64,000 bases of DNA from Truepera sp965215315 (lineage in GTDB: Bacteria; Deinococcota; Deinococci; Deinococcales; Trueperaceae), in contig CBDCDB010000008.1 of the NCBI GenBank assembly GCA_965215315.1, positions 1,054,001 to 1,118,000 of the forward strand. Reading direction: 5' to 3'. A program made the position numbers and the translations under genes. Below, in pieces: positions 26,010 to 34,049 of this stretch (its first letter is position 1; each line of letters opens with the position of its first letter). The notes beneath the pieces were generated by a model. It was not told the origin of the DNA, did no database searches, and saw only the letters and a program-made list of their open reading frames with translations.

Positions 26010-26036
26010 AGCGGGCAACGCTCATAACCACCCGCT
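26010..26036. terminator. Weak bidirectional terminator between dedA and bamA
   Basis: AGCGGG (26010-26015) and CCCGCT (26031-26036) with a 15-nt loop; TTT follows on the plus strand and TTTTCCC on the minus strand. It lies between two convergent genes. Confidence 0.4.
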
Positions 26037-26081
26037 CTTTAGTGCAGTTAGTTTTACTATACTTAACCCGGCGTCCTCAAG

Positions 26082-28865
26082 CTAGAAATTAAACCCGAGT
26101 CTGAAGCCAAATACGCCGGTCGGATTTTTCGGGCTGAGGCCGTAATCGAAGCGTAGGGGCGGCAGCGCCAAGCCGCCACCGAAGCCGATATTGAGCTGCA
26201 AGGCGACGCCGAGGCTCGGTAACAGCGGCGCGAACAGGGTACCGGCCTCGAGGTTGGCCTTATCCGGGGGAACGTAGCCCAGATCGACAAAGCCGATCCC
26301 GACAATTGTCTGCGTCACCGCTGTTGACAGGCCGAAATCGTAGCGGTATTCAGCTGTTCCGACAACGTAAGTAGGCGACGGGTTGAGGTCTTCACTGCGG
26401 TAGCCGCGCAGCTGCGTCGCCTGGTTGTTAGTGTTGCCGACGATAAACAGGCGGCTGTCCGGGTAGGAGCCTTCATCGGGGAACTGTTGACCGGCGTTTG
26501 CGCGAAAGGCGAACACATGACTTTTGTTTTCAAACGGGGCAACGTAGGTGCTTGCGCCAACCTCGAGCTGCTCGTAGGTGTAGCCCTGCTGAATATCGTC
26601 CGGCTCGGGGCTAAAGTCGTTACCAAACCCGACCCCGCCGCCGACGCTCACGCGGTAGCCTTCACGGGCAAACTGGGGATTGTCACGAACGTCGTAGGCA
26701 AAAGTTGAACCGATAAAGCTCGAGAATCCGCTCTGCGGTGCGTACAAGACCGCCTGCTCATAAGGGAGCGAACATCTTTCAATCTGCGTCGTCGCTGCCG
26801 GGTTACACGGAACGTCGGGAAACTCGACGAAGTAATCGCTCTGGGTAAAGCGCGCCGAGAGGTTCGCCGACAAGTTCGGCAGGATAGGCCGCCCGACGCT
26901 AAAGCGAAAGCCCGTGTCGCGCTGGGTGTATTCACCGATCAAAACGCGCCCCGGCGCTTCGCAGCCGCTCGTTTCCGTGTCTGGCGCAGTCGGCGCGTCA
27001 CCCTCGTCACCGCTGCCAAAAGTCACACAGCGGTTGCCGTCACTGCTCAGCGGCTGGTTGCTGGTCGTTTCGCTAAATATTTCGCCGCTGACGCTCGTCG
27101 GCACCGTCTTAAAGTCGAGAAAATTGACGTCGAGCCACGGCACGCTGTACGACAGCCTGCCCCCGAGCAAAAAGCCTAAGTCCGAGGTCGTCGCGTTGAC
27201 CGACGCACTCGCGCTATGGGCCAGACCGAAAAGGTTGGTGTCGGTAACAGCGACGTCCGCCGTAAAACTTACGCCGCCTTCAGTCGAGAGTTCTGCCGAG
27301 GGCGTAATCGTGCGTGAGGGCTTCTCTTGCGCGGCAAAACGGACGATGACCCGAGCCGGGTTGTCCGTCGGGATCAGCGCGTGTGAGAGGCGCGTCCCAA
27401 GCTGTCCGAGCTGAACGATCTGCAGCGCATTAAGCTGCAAAATGCCGCGTTCCATCTCAGGCTGGTTGTAGACGCTGCCGACAGGTTGCAAGTAGCGCGT
27501 AATCACCCGGTCTTCGGTACGTGGGTCTTCGGTCTGCAGGTCAATTTGATAGCCTGCAATCTTGACTTCACGGAGGCGCTGCACGTAGGTGCCGTCTCTA
27601 AAATCAGGGTCTGGTTCTTGCACGAGTAAGTATCCCTCCTGCGCGTAAAACTCTAAAAGTCGCCGAAAGTCTTCAACTGCGAGCGCTGTAGTAAAAGTCT
27701 CGCCTACCTTAAGTGCAAGTTGTAGCTTCAGCTCAGCGTCGGTGAAGACCGTGTTACCTTCGATATCGATACGCCGAATCGGGCCAGCCGACGCGGGCGG
27801 GCCAGACTCGAACACGATTGCGACGCCGCTGCCGATAGGTTGCGCCTCGAGCCGAACATCTTCACTGCGGCCCTGCGCGAGCCGCTCGACGTCGGCGAGG
27901 AGCGTGTTGTAGTTGTACAGGTCGCCGGGATGCAGGGAAAACTCCGCCGGGTCGATGCCAATCGCCGTCGTATCGAGGCTTAAAATCCGCTGTTCGTTCA
28001 GCACGACGTTGAGGGTGTCGTCCGCTAGGCGCGTGTCGGTGCGGTCAACACCGCTGCCGCGAAAACCGAGTTTGTTGTAGGCGTCGGCAACCCCTTGCAA
28101 CGCCCCCTGATAGGTACTCAAGCTAAACGTTTCAGCCGCCGTAACGTTACGAAAAATTGTGTTGAGCTCGTCTTCGGGTACGACTGTCTCACCGGAAAAG
28201 GTCACCGTATCGATGGCGGGAGTTTCGTTGACCACGTAGACGAGGCGGACGGCAGCGGCATTCTCGAGCGTCACTATCCCCGCTTGCCCCTGACCCCTGT
28301 TAGCGACCGGGCGCACCGTCAAAGTGATGGGAATCTGACCGGGAAAACCGACTTGAGACGAACTGTAAATAGCTTGCAAGGTGGTGATCGCCTCTTGTGC
28401 GCGCGTGGTGTTGTAAATTTGCCCAGACCCAAGCAAATTTTCTCGCAGCAGGATTTCCCGAATCTGCGCCACGTTGAGACCGGTAATTCCGCGCAAAACG
28501 ACCTCACGGATGGGCGGATTTTCTTCGACCCGGACGAACAGCACTGGCCCCACCGGACGGTTTTCAACCGATAAACTGACCTCAGAAAACGTTCCGGAGG
28601 AGAGAATACGGTTGCGCTCTGCAGGCAAGTCGATGTCCAAGACGCGGACACCGGGCCTCGAGACCAGCCGAACCCGCATCAAACTGGCAGTCGATTCGTC
28701 GCTGATCCCTTCAAAACGAATGTCGGCGAGGACCGCGTCTGCCGGAACTTGCGCGGTTTGCGTTTGCGGCTGAGCCGCGCCGGCCGTTTGGGCGGTGGCT
28801 CCTGAAAAAATGGCGAAAGAGAAACCTATAAAGCAAAAAAAACGACGCACGGAAGACCTGGACAT
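26082..28865 (-). CDS. bamA: BamA/Omp85-family outer-membrane assembly protein
   Basis: About 927 residues. Signal peptide, then at least five POTRA-like repeats (e.g. LADIRFEGISDESTASL, REVVLRGITGLNVAQIRE, IDTVTFSGETVVPEDEL, RRIDIEGNTVFTDAELK), then a 16-strand barrel with the L6 signature QLRGYRSEDL and terminal LGFNF (C-terminal Phe). It inserts beta-barrels into the outer membrane. ATG 28865 is preferred over 28928 because TAGACT (28878-28873) lies 7 nt upstream and the signal peptide then has normal length. No Skp or LpxD neighbour, unlike proteobacteria. Confidence 0.92.
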   Translation of the reverse strand: MSRSSVRRFFCFIGFSFAIFSGATAQTAGAAQPQTQTAQVPADAVLADIRFEGISDESTASLMRVRLVSRPGVRVLDIDLPAERNRILSSGTFSEVSLSVENRPVGPVLFVRVEENPPIREVVLRGITGLNVAQIREILLRENLLGSGQIYNTTRAQEAITTLQAIYSSSQVGFPGQIPITLTVRPVANRGQGQAGIVTLENAAAVRLVYVVNETPAIDTVTFSGETVVPEDELNTIFRNVTAAETFSLSTYQGALQGVADAYNKLGFRGSGVDRTDTRLADDTLNVVLNEQRILSLDTTAIGIDPAEFSLHPGDLYNYNTLLADVERLAQGRSEDVRLEAQPIGSGVAIVFESGPPASAGPIRRIDIEGNTVFTDAELKLQLALKVGETFTTALAVEDFRRLLEFYAQEGYLLVQEPDPDFRDGTYVQRLREVKIAGYQIDLQTEDPRTEDRVITRYLQPVGSVYNQPEMERGILQLNALQIVQLGQLGTRLSHALIPTDNPARVIVRFAAQEKPSRTITPSAELSTEGGVSFTADVAVTDTNLFGLAHSASASVNATTSDLGFLLGGRLSYSVPWLDVNFLDFKTVPTSVSGEIFSETTSNQPLSSDGNRCVTFGSGDEGDAPTAPDTETSGCEAPGRVLIGEYTQRDTGFRFSVGRPILPNLSANLSARFTQSDYFVEFPDVPCNPAATTQIERCSLPYEQAVLYAPQSGFSSFIGSTFAYDVRDNPQFAREGYRVSVGGGVGFGNDFSPEPDDIQQGYTYEQLEVGASTYVAPFENKSHVFAFRANAGQQFPDEGSYPDSRLFIVGNTNNQATQLRGYRSEDLNPSPTYVVGTAEYRYDFGLSTAVTQTIVGIGFVDLGYVPPDKANLEAGTLFAPLLPSLGVALQLNIGFGGGLALPPLRFDYGLSPKNPTGVFGFRLGFNF

Positions 28866-29033
28866 GGCGCTCAGTCTAACCTTGAGGGGCGTGAGAACAG
28901 GTGAAGCGTTTTCTAGGGCTGCGTTCATGTAGGGCGTATCACGGGCACTTTTAGCGTAGGGCTGTCACACGGGTTTTCTGCACTATTCTCTACGGGCATT
29001 TCGAGCTGAAGCTCGAGCCGCTATGATGCAGGT

Positions 29034-29897
29034 ATGGATTTAGCCGATACACCTTACAAGACACTAAACGAACCGAACGAAACTCTGGGGGTTGTAGTTG
29101 CAGCTGCCGTAAACGTTGTCAGAGAGAAAACCGGGCTCGAGCCTGAACTTGCCCTGATTTTAGGCTCCGGCCTCGGCCCGCTAGCCGACGACATCGACGC
29201 CGACGCGGTAATCCCTTACAGCGAGCTGCCCGGTTTCGCGCCGAGTACCGCGCCCGGTCACGCCGGACGGCTCGTGTTGGGGACGTTAGCAGGCCGCCGC
29301 GTCGTAGCGATGCAGGGGCGGTTGCACTTTTACGAAGGTATGACGGCGGCGCAGGCGGCGTTTCCGGTACGGCTCATGCACGCGCTCGGCGCAGACACGC
29401 TGTTAGTGAGTAACGCTTGCGGCGGCCTCAACCCGAACTGGCGGGCAGGCGAGTTGATGCTGCAACTCGACCTCATCAACTTTACCTTTGCCAATCCACT
29501 CATCGGCCCCAACGACCCCGAACTCGGCCCCCGTTTTCCCGTAACCTTTGACGCGTATGACCCGGAGTTGTTGGAACTAACTCGCAAAACCGCTCGAGCT
29601 GAGGACATCTTGCTCCGTGAAGGCGTCTACCTCGCCGTCAGCGGCCCGAGCTACGCGACCCGCGCCGAACTGCGGATGTTCCGGGCGTGGGGCGCGGATA
29701 CCATCGGCATGTCTACAGTTCATGAAGTGTTGGTGGCGCGGCACGAGGGGATGCGGGTCTTGGGACTCTCGGTCGTCACCGATATGGCGCTCCCGGACGG
29801 AGCCGCCCACGCCGACGAGAACGAAGTGCTGGAAACTGCGGCGGCGAGCGGGCCGACCTTCAGAAAACTTGTCAAGGCGCTCCTCCCCCAGCTTTGA
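29034..29897 (+). CDS. Purine nucleoside phosphorylase, trimeric class
   Basis: 287 residues. ALILGSGLGPLADD (phosphate Ser), PGHAGRLVLG, MQGRLHFYEG, LLVSNACGGLN, GPSYATRAELRMFRAWGAD and GMSTVHEVLVARH follow the trimeric PNP pattern. At the purine-recognition position the text reads SVVTDMA: Asp250 replaces the usual Asn of VTN, a change known to favour 6-aminopurines such as adenosine. TATGAT lies 6 nt before ATG 29034 (leaderless). First gene of a coupled operon with yggS and divIVA-like. Confidence 0.92.
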   Translation: MDLADTPYKTLNEPNETLGVVVAAAVNVVREKTGLEPELALILGSGLGPLADDIDADAVIPYSELPGFAPSTAPGHAGRLVLGTLAGRRVVAMQGRLHFYEGMTAAQAAFPVRLMHALGADTLLVSNACGGLNPNWRAGELMLQLDLINFTFANPLIGPNDPELGPRFPVTFDAYDPELLELTRKTARAEDILLREGVYLAVSGPSYATRAELRMFRAWGADTIGMSTVHEVLVARHEGMRVLGLSVVTDMALPDGAAHADENEVLETAAASGPTFRKLVKALLPQL

Positions 29898-30595
29898 ACA
29901 TCACAGTACCGATTACAGAAGTTCAGAGACGGTTGGAACGAGCTTGTCTCCGCGCGGGCCGTGACCCCGCCGAGGTCAAACTCATTGCGGTAACAAAAGG
30001 TCAAGCTGTTACGTCCGTCGAGAAAAACGTTTTAGCCGCTGGTCACACGGTTTTGGGTGAAAGCCGCATTCAGGAGTGGCGTAAGAAGGCCGCCGAACTC
30101 GAACCCAAAAATGAAGCCGAAAGTACAGGAGGCAAAAATATAGAGTGGCATCTCATCGGTAACTTGCAGACGAACAAGGTCAAATACTGCCTCCCGTTCC
30201 ACACGCTGCACACGCTCAATTCGGAGCGGTTGGCGGACGCGCTCGAGGCTTACGGCGCACGAAAAGACCACACTTTCCGGGTACTCTTAGAAGTCAACGT
30301 GGCAGGTGAAGCGAACAAACAGGGCGTCTCTCTGGAAGAAGCGGCGGCTTTGGCCCGTTACGCCGAGAGTCTGCCGCATCTCGAGCTGGCAGGCGTCATG
30401 ACTATCGCTCCTTACCATGACGACTCAGAAACCTCGAGGCCAATTTTTAGAGCGCTCAGGAAACTGCGTGATAAACTCTCGCTGGGGGAATTGTCAATGG
30501 GGATGAGCGGCGATTTTGAAGTGGCTGTCGAAGAGGGTGCAACCTACGTGCGCGTGGGTTCAGCGCTGTTCCCGGACGCTGAGGAGGCAAGGTGA
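29894..30595 (+). CDS. yggS: PLP homeostasis protein, YggS/PROSC family
   Basis: 233-residue alanine-racemase-like barrel that binds pyridoxal phosphate but is not known to catalyse a reaction. PLP lysine is K35 in VKLIAVTKGQA; WHLIGNLQTNKV and GMSGDFEVAVEEGATYVRVGSALF are signatures. The start TTG 29894 overlaps the PNP stop (TTGA). In many bacteria it sits next to division genes, as here (DivIVA-like follows). Confidence 0.93.
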   Translation: MNITVPITEVQRRLERACLRAGRDPAEVKLIAVTKGQAVTSVEKNVLAAGHTVLGESRIQEWRKKAAELEPKNEAESTGGKNIEWHLIGNLQTNKVKYCLPFHTLHTLNSERLADALEAYGARKDHTFRVLLEVNVAGEANKQGVSLEEAAALARYAESLPHLELAGVMTIAPYHDDSETSRPIFRALRKLRDKLSLGELSMGMSGDFEVAVEEGATYVRVGSALFPDAEEAR

Positions 30596-31065
30596 GGCTA
30601 AGCCCGTTGGACGTTCAGCATCATGAGTTTTCAAGCGCCATGCGCGGGTACGACAAGGTGCAGGTGCGAGCGTTTTTAGAGGAGACGGCGGAAGCGCTCG
30701 AGGCTTCAGTTCGTGAGAATCAAGCGCTCAGAGCCGAACTCGCCAAACGCGACGAACTCATCACAGAACTCAGGAGCGGCGAGAGCGAACTGCGCCGCGC
30801 CGTCGTCTCCGCCGAACGCCTCGGCAGCGAGCTTAAAACACGCGCTCAAGAGGACGCCGAACGGGTGTTGCAAGATGCACGCGGCGAACGCGCGGTGATT
30901 TTGCGCGACGCCGAGCTGCAACTCCGCGAACTCAAAGCCGAGTTTGCCCGGACTGAGCGCGAACACCGGCTCTTTCGGGAGCAGTTTCGGGGGATGCTGC
31001 GGGCGTATGAGCGGAGTTTAGAAAGTGTTCCGGATGTGTTGAGGCTCGAGCCGCAAGAGGACTAG
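30592..31065 (+). CDS. DivIVA-domain protein
   Basis: 157 residues. The N-terminus LSPLDVQHHEFSSAMRGYDKVQVRAFLEE is the DivIVA lipid-binding domain; residues 40-145 are a continuous coiled coil. GTG 30592 overlaps the yggS TGA. DivIVA proteins mark negatively curved membrane (septum, poles) and recruit division or wall enzymes. Its TAG stop shares the tetranucleotide CTAG with the stop of the convergent lipoprotein gene. Confidence 0.88.
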   Translation: MRLSPLDVQHHEFSSAMRGYDKVQVRAFLEETAEALEASVRENQALRAELAKRDELITELRSGESELRRAVVSAERLGSELKTRAQEDAERVLQDARGERAVILRDAELQLRELKAEFARTEREHRLFREQFRGMLRAYERSLESVPDVLRLEPQED

Positions 31066-31511
31066 CGAACGGTAAGCGTCCGCGTTTCAGTCGTCTCAAT
31101 ATCTTTATCTGCCGCCGATTTTATGCCGTGAAAAAGAAGCGTCGCCGTCCCTTTTTCCGCAAAACTCAGCCCGACCGTATGCGGGTAATCTTCGCCGTAA
31201 AGAGGGCAGGCTGTACCCGCAGGTGGAATAATCCGGTAATCATAGGGCGTAATGTCAGCTTGCAAGCCCTGGACTTCAACCTCGGTTTCACCCTGCTCCA
31301 TACAACCGCCACCCAGAGTAATCACGGTAATTTCAAAAGACTCGCCAGACTGTACCGACTTAGGCAAGGTAATCGCATTTTCTTGACCAAATGAAGAGAT
31401 TTCTCCAACGACGCGCACACGTCTTTCAAAGATGCCACTTTCGCCAAAATTGCACGAGGTCAGCAGAACAAGCAGCAAACCGACATAAACGCACCAACTG
31501 AGCTTTTTCAT
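31062..31511 (-). CDS. Lipoprotein, unknown
   Basis: ATG 31511 gives MKKLSWCVYVGLLLVLLTSC, a signal peptide with lipobox LTSC. The mature 130 residues are beta-rich (FEITVITLGGGCMEQGETEVEVQG, GLSFAEKGTATLLFHG). The frame is open further upstream through the crp terminator but without coding sense. Unknown function. It lies downstream of crp but behind a strong terminator. Confidence 0.7.
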   Translation of the reverse strand: MKKLSWCVYVGLLLVLLTSCNFGESGIFERRVRVVGEISSFGQENAITLPKSVQSGESFEITVITLGGGCMEQGETEVEVQGLQADITPYDYRIIPPAGTACPLYGEDYPHTVGLSFAEKGTATLLFHGIKSAADKDIETTETRTLTVR

Positions 31512-31526
31512 AGCGGAGTGTAGCAA

Positions 31527-31560
31527 AAAAGCTGCGTTCAATCTCCTGAACGCAGCTTTT
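31527..31560 (-). terminator. Terminator of the crp-type gene
   Basis: AAAAGCTGCGTTCA (31527-31540) pairs perfectly with TGAACGCAGCTTTT (31547-31560), loop ATCTCC, with T-tracts on both strands. It lies 18 nt after the crp stop. Confidence 0.85.
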
Positions 31561-31578
31561 GACTTTGACGCTTGAAGT

Positions 31579-32223
31579 TTAGAAACCCTGTGAAATCTCG
31601 TCCAAGTCATCAGGTTGCAGCAGCACGATCGAACGGTAGCCCGATTCGATAAGTCCTTCGCTGCGAAGTTCGGTGATGATCTTCGAGACGCTTTCACGCG
31701 TGCTTGCAGTGCCTTCGGCGATCAGTTCGTGCGTCGCCGAAACGACCATGTGACCGTCGCTGTTTTCGGCAGCTAAGGGCGTTTCAGACAAGCTGATGAG
31801 GTAGCGAGCGACGCGCTGGCGCAAATCGCCGGTTTGCAGGTGGTATTCGTAATCCATCAGGCGCTGCATCTGCTTTGAAAGCGACTGCGTAATCGTCATC
31901 AGGTCGTGGTGGTTGATAAGTTGGGGGTCAATAGCTTCGACGTGCGCGTTGGTGAGGGCTTCGGCGATCTCTTCGCGGCGGCCGTCCATAAACGCCTCTT
32001 CGCCGAAAAAGTCGCCGGGCATCACGTGGCGCACCGTCAGGATGCGACCTTCGGGCGTCATCCGGGTGATGCGGATAAGCCCGTCACGGACGCGGAAGAC
32101 CGACTGCGCGGGGTCACCGTTATGGTAGAGCGTCTGCTTACGCTGAAACTTGAGCGGCTGGCTGGGAGCCTCGAGCGCGTCTTGTGGGTTCTGTCTGCTG
32201 ATTTCGTTAAGGATGTTGTTCAT
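31579..32223 (-). CDS. CRP/FNR-family transcriptional regulator (LdrP/SdrP-like)
   Basis: 214 residues: cyclic-nucleotide-like beta-roll (about 30-120; VFRVRDGLIRITRMTPEGR, GDFFGEEAFMDG) and C-terminal HTH (RQRVARYLISL, STRESVSKIITELRSEGLIE). The usual cAMP-contact Arg-Thr pair is not seen, which suggests a ligand-free activator such as Thermus SdrP or LdrP. GGGAGG lies before ATG 32223. It is downstream of carH on the same strand; in Thermus thermophilus a CRP-type gene beside litR/carH carries the light response. The role here is inferred from that. Confidence 0.85.
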   Translation of the reverse strand: MNNILNEISRQNPQDALEAPSQPLKFQRKQTLYHNGDPAQSVFRVRDGLIRITRMTPEGRILTVRHVMPGDFFGEEAFMDGRREEIAEALTNAHVEAIDPQLINHHDLMTITQSLSKQMQRLMDYEYHLQTGDLRQRVARYLISLSETPLAAENSDGHMVVSATHELIAEGTASTRESVSKIITELRSEGLIESGYRSIVLLQPDDLDEISQGF

Positions 32224-32368
32224 GGTCTGCCTCCCGTAAACATATGAGTTAGTTTAACCTTTTGTGATGAGTTTTTGCTCACCATTTTGCAGTTGTACGT
32301 GTAACGACCGTCACACCGGAATCGTCCAGACTTGCGTGTGCATTTCTGCCCCCCTTGGGCTTACAGGT

Positions 32369-33259
32369 TCAAGCGCGCAGTGCGCCGTACTGCTGAATAA
32401 GTTGCGAAAACCGCTTGACCGCGCCCGGTGCGTCGGCCGCGAGAAACGTTCCAGACAAAGTTTCGGCGAGTTCAGGGTGACGGTTAAAGGCCAAGCCGCC
32501 AAAGCCGAGTACCGGCGCGATGCCGACGAGGTAGCTACGAGCCTCACTCAGGGCCACTACCGACTCGGCTAGCGACGCTGAAATCATCACCCCAGCGGGC
32601 CGCAGGGTGCGGGCCAAATCACGCAAGTCTTTAACAGGTGTGTTCGCCCCCAAATAATACACCCGGTAGCCCGTACGCCGCAACAATGTAGCAAGGACGA
32701 GTGCGCCGAGTTCATGCTGCTCTAGGGGCGCACAGGCGACAATCACGACTGCGCTAGCCGCAGCGTTAGCCGTTGCGCTCATCAAGGTTCTCAGACGGCC
32801 TTCAAGGTAGGCGGTGGCAAAGTGTTCGGTCGTTATGGGAAGCTCGCCTCGGTGCCAGAGCATCCCGAGTTCGGCCATCGTGCGCTGCGCGAGTTCAGAC
32901 AACACCGCTTCGACGCTGTGTAGGCTGTACGCCTGACTGAACACCTCATCGGCTTTGGGTTCGTCTAGATGTAGTAGCGCGTCTAGGAGCGTAGTTTGCA
33001 GATCGCCCAACGAACCGGGTAGCTCTTCTGGTTTTGCTTCACAGACTAGCTCAGCGGCTCTCGAGGCAGGCACCCCGTCCGCGATATGCTGCTTCATCTG
33101 TGCGATGTGCTCGAGGTCAGCGTCACAGTAAAGACGGTAACCCGAACCCGAGCGCTCCGGCTTAGGAAACCCGTAACGGCGCTCCCACTGCCGCAAGGTA
33201 CTCGCGGGCACCTCCGTACGCGCTTCAGCTTCGTTAACGGTGTAGCGATTACGGCTCAT
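32369..33259 (-). CDS. carH: B12-dependent photoreceptor and MerR-type repressor CarH/LitR
   Basis: MerR HTH at the N-terminus (YTVNEAEARTEVPASTLRQW, WERRYGFP), helical bundle, and B12-binding domain. With ATG 33259 (after AAGGGAGAT), the light-sensing residues line up with Thermus CarH: Trp135-His136, then nine residues after the Trp to Glu145-His146 (W-x9-EH), and the cobalamin ligand His182 in LEQHELGAL. In the dark adenosylcobalamin-bound tetramers repress; light breaks the Co-C bond. Usual targets are carotenoid genes, none of which are in this window. Confidence 0.93.
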   Translation of the reverse strand: MSRNRYTVNEAEARTEVPASTLRQWERRYGFPKPERSGSGYRLYCDADLEHIAQMKQHIADGVPASRAAELVCEAKPEELPGSLGDLQTTLLDALLHLDEPKADEVFSQAYSLHSVEAVLSELAQRTMAELGMLWHRGELPITTEHFATAYLEGRLRTLMSATANAAASAVVIVACAPLEQHELGALVLATLLRRTGYRVYYLGANTPVKDLRDLARTLRPAGVMISASLAESVVALSEARSYLVGIAPVLGFGGLAFNRHPELAETLSGTFLAADAPGAVKRFSQLIQQYGALRA

Positions 33260-33309
33260 CGTTTGCCCATCTCCCTTATCCAACCATACCGACTAAATCC
33301 GTGTAACCT

Positions 33310-33475
33310 TTGTACAAGCTTGAACGCAGTATAGCCCCAAAAACGGATTACGTCAATGCTTGTAAACGCGCTCAAATATATTTGGTGGAGCCTTTTGCTC
33401 GCTTTCCCATCGGTCTTCTTGAGGAGCGTGAGGTTTTTCTAGATAGTTGTACAGAGTCTACGCAACCTTGTACAA
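33310..33475. promoter_or_regulatory. Three TTGTACA boxes upstream of carH
   Basis: TTGTACAA at 33310-33317, TTGTACAG at 33447-33454 and TTGTACAA at 33468-33475. The last two are 21 bp apart centre to centre, i.e. on the same face of the helix. They lie in the roughly 300-bp spacer between divergent carH and rnhA and are candidate CarH operators; assignment is inference. Confidence 0.5.
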
Positions 33476-33575
33476 GATGTGAGAATAAGCCGAGACAACA
33501 TCGTATTTTCGTTTTCTACAAAACTTTCCGTAAAGTTGTGGTGTGCCGAACCCGCAGCGCGTTACACTCGTGGCT

Positions 33576-34049
33576 ATGACGCGTACCGCTACAACGAGTA
33601 GCCAAAACCAACATGTTGAAATCTTCACCGACGGGTCGTGTGACACGATCTCCGGGCAGGGCGGCTGGGGCTACCTGTTGCGCTCCGGCGACCGGCAAAA
33701 GACGGCTTCGGGTTTCGAGGCCGCGACGACGAACAACCGGATGGAGCTGACGGCGGCAGTCGAGGCGCTGTCCGCGCTGAGAACGCCGTGCGCGGTGACG
33801 ATTGTTACTGATTCGCAGTACCTCAAAAAAGCTTTTACGGCGGGCTGGCTCCAGAACTGGCAGCGGAACGGCTGGAAAACCGCGAGCAAGCAGCCGGTTA
33901 AGAATAAAGACCTGTGGTTGCGGCTGCTTGAACTGAGCGCCGAGCACACGCTCAGCTGGCGCTGGACCCAAGGTCACGCCGGACACGCTGAGAATGAACT
34001 CGTAGATAAGTTGGCGCAGGAGGCTAGGCGGCGCGGCGCAGTCCGCTAG
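33576..34049 (+). CDS. rnhA: Ribonuclease HI
   Basis: Cleaves RNA in RNA-DNA hybrids. Catalytic DEDD: FTDGSCD (Asp), NNRMELTAAVEAL (Glu), IVTDSQYLKKAF (Asp), ENELVDKLAQ (Asp), with the metal-loop His in WTQGHAGHAEN. ATG 33576 is chosen over GTG 33543 because TACACT lies 7 nt upstream. About 157 residues. The 3' end overlaps the convergent peptidase gene by 26 bp. Confidence 0.94.
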   Translation: MTRTATTSSQNQHVEIFTDGSCDTISGQGGWGYLLRSGDRQKTASGFEAATTNNRMELTAAVEALSALRTPCAVTIVTDSQYLKKAFTAGWLQNWQRNGWKTASKQPVKNKDLWLRLLELSAEHTLSWRWTQGHAGHAENELVDKLAQEARRRGAVR

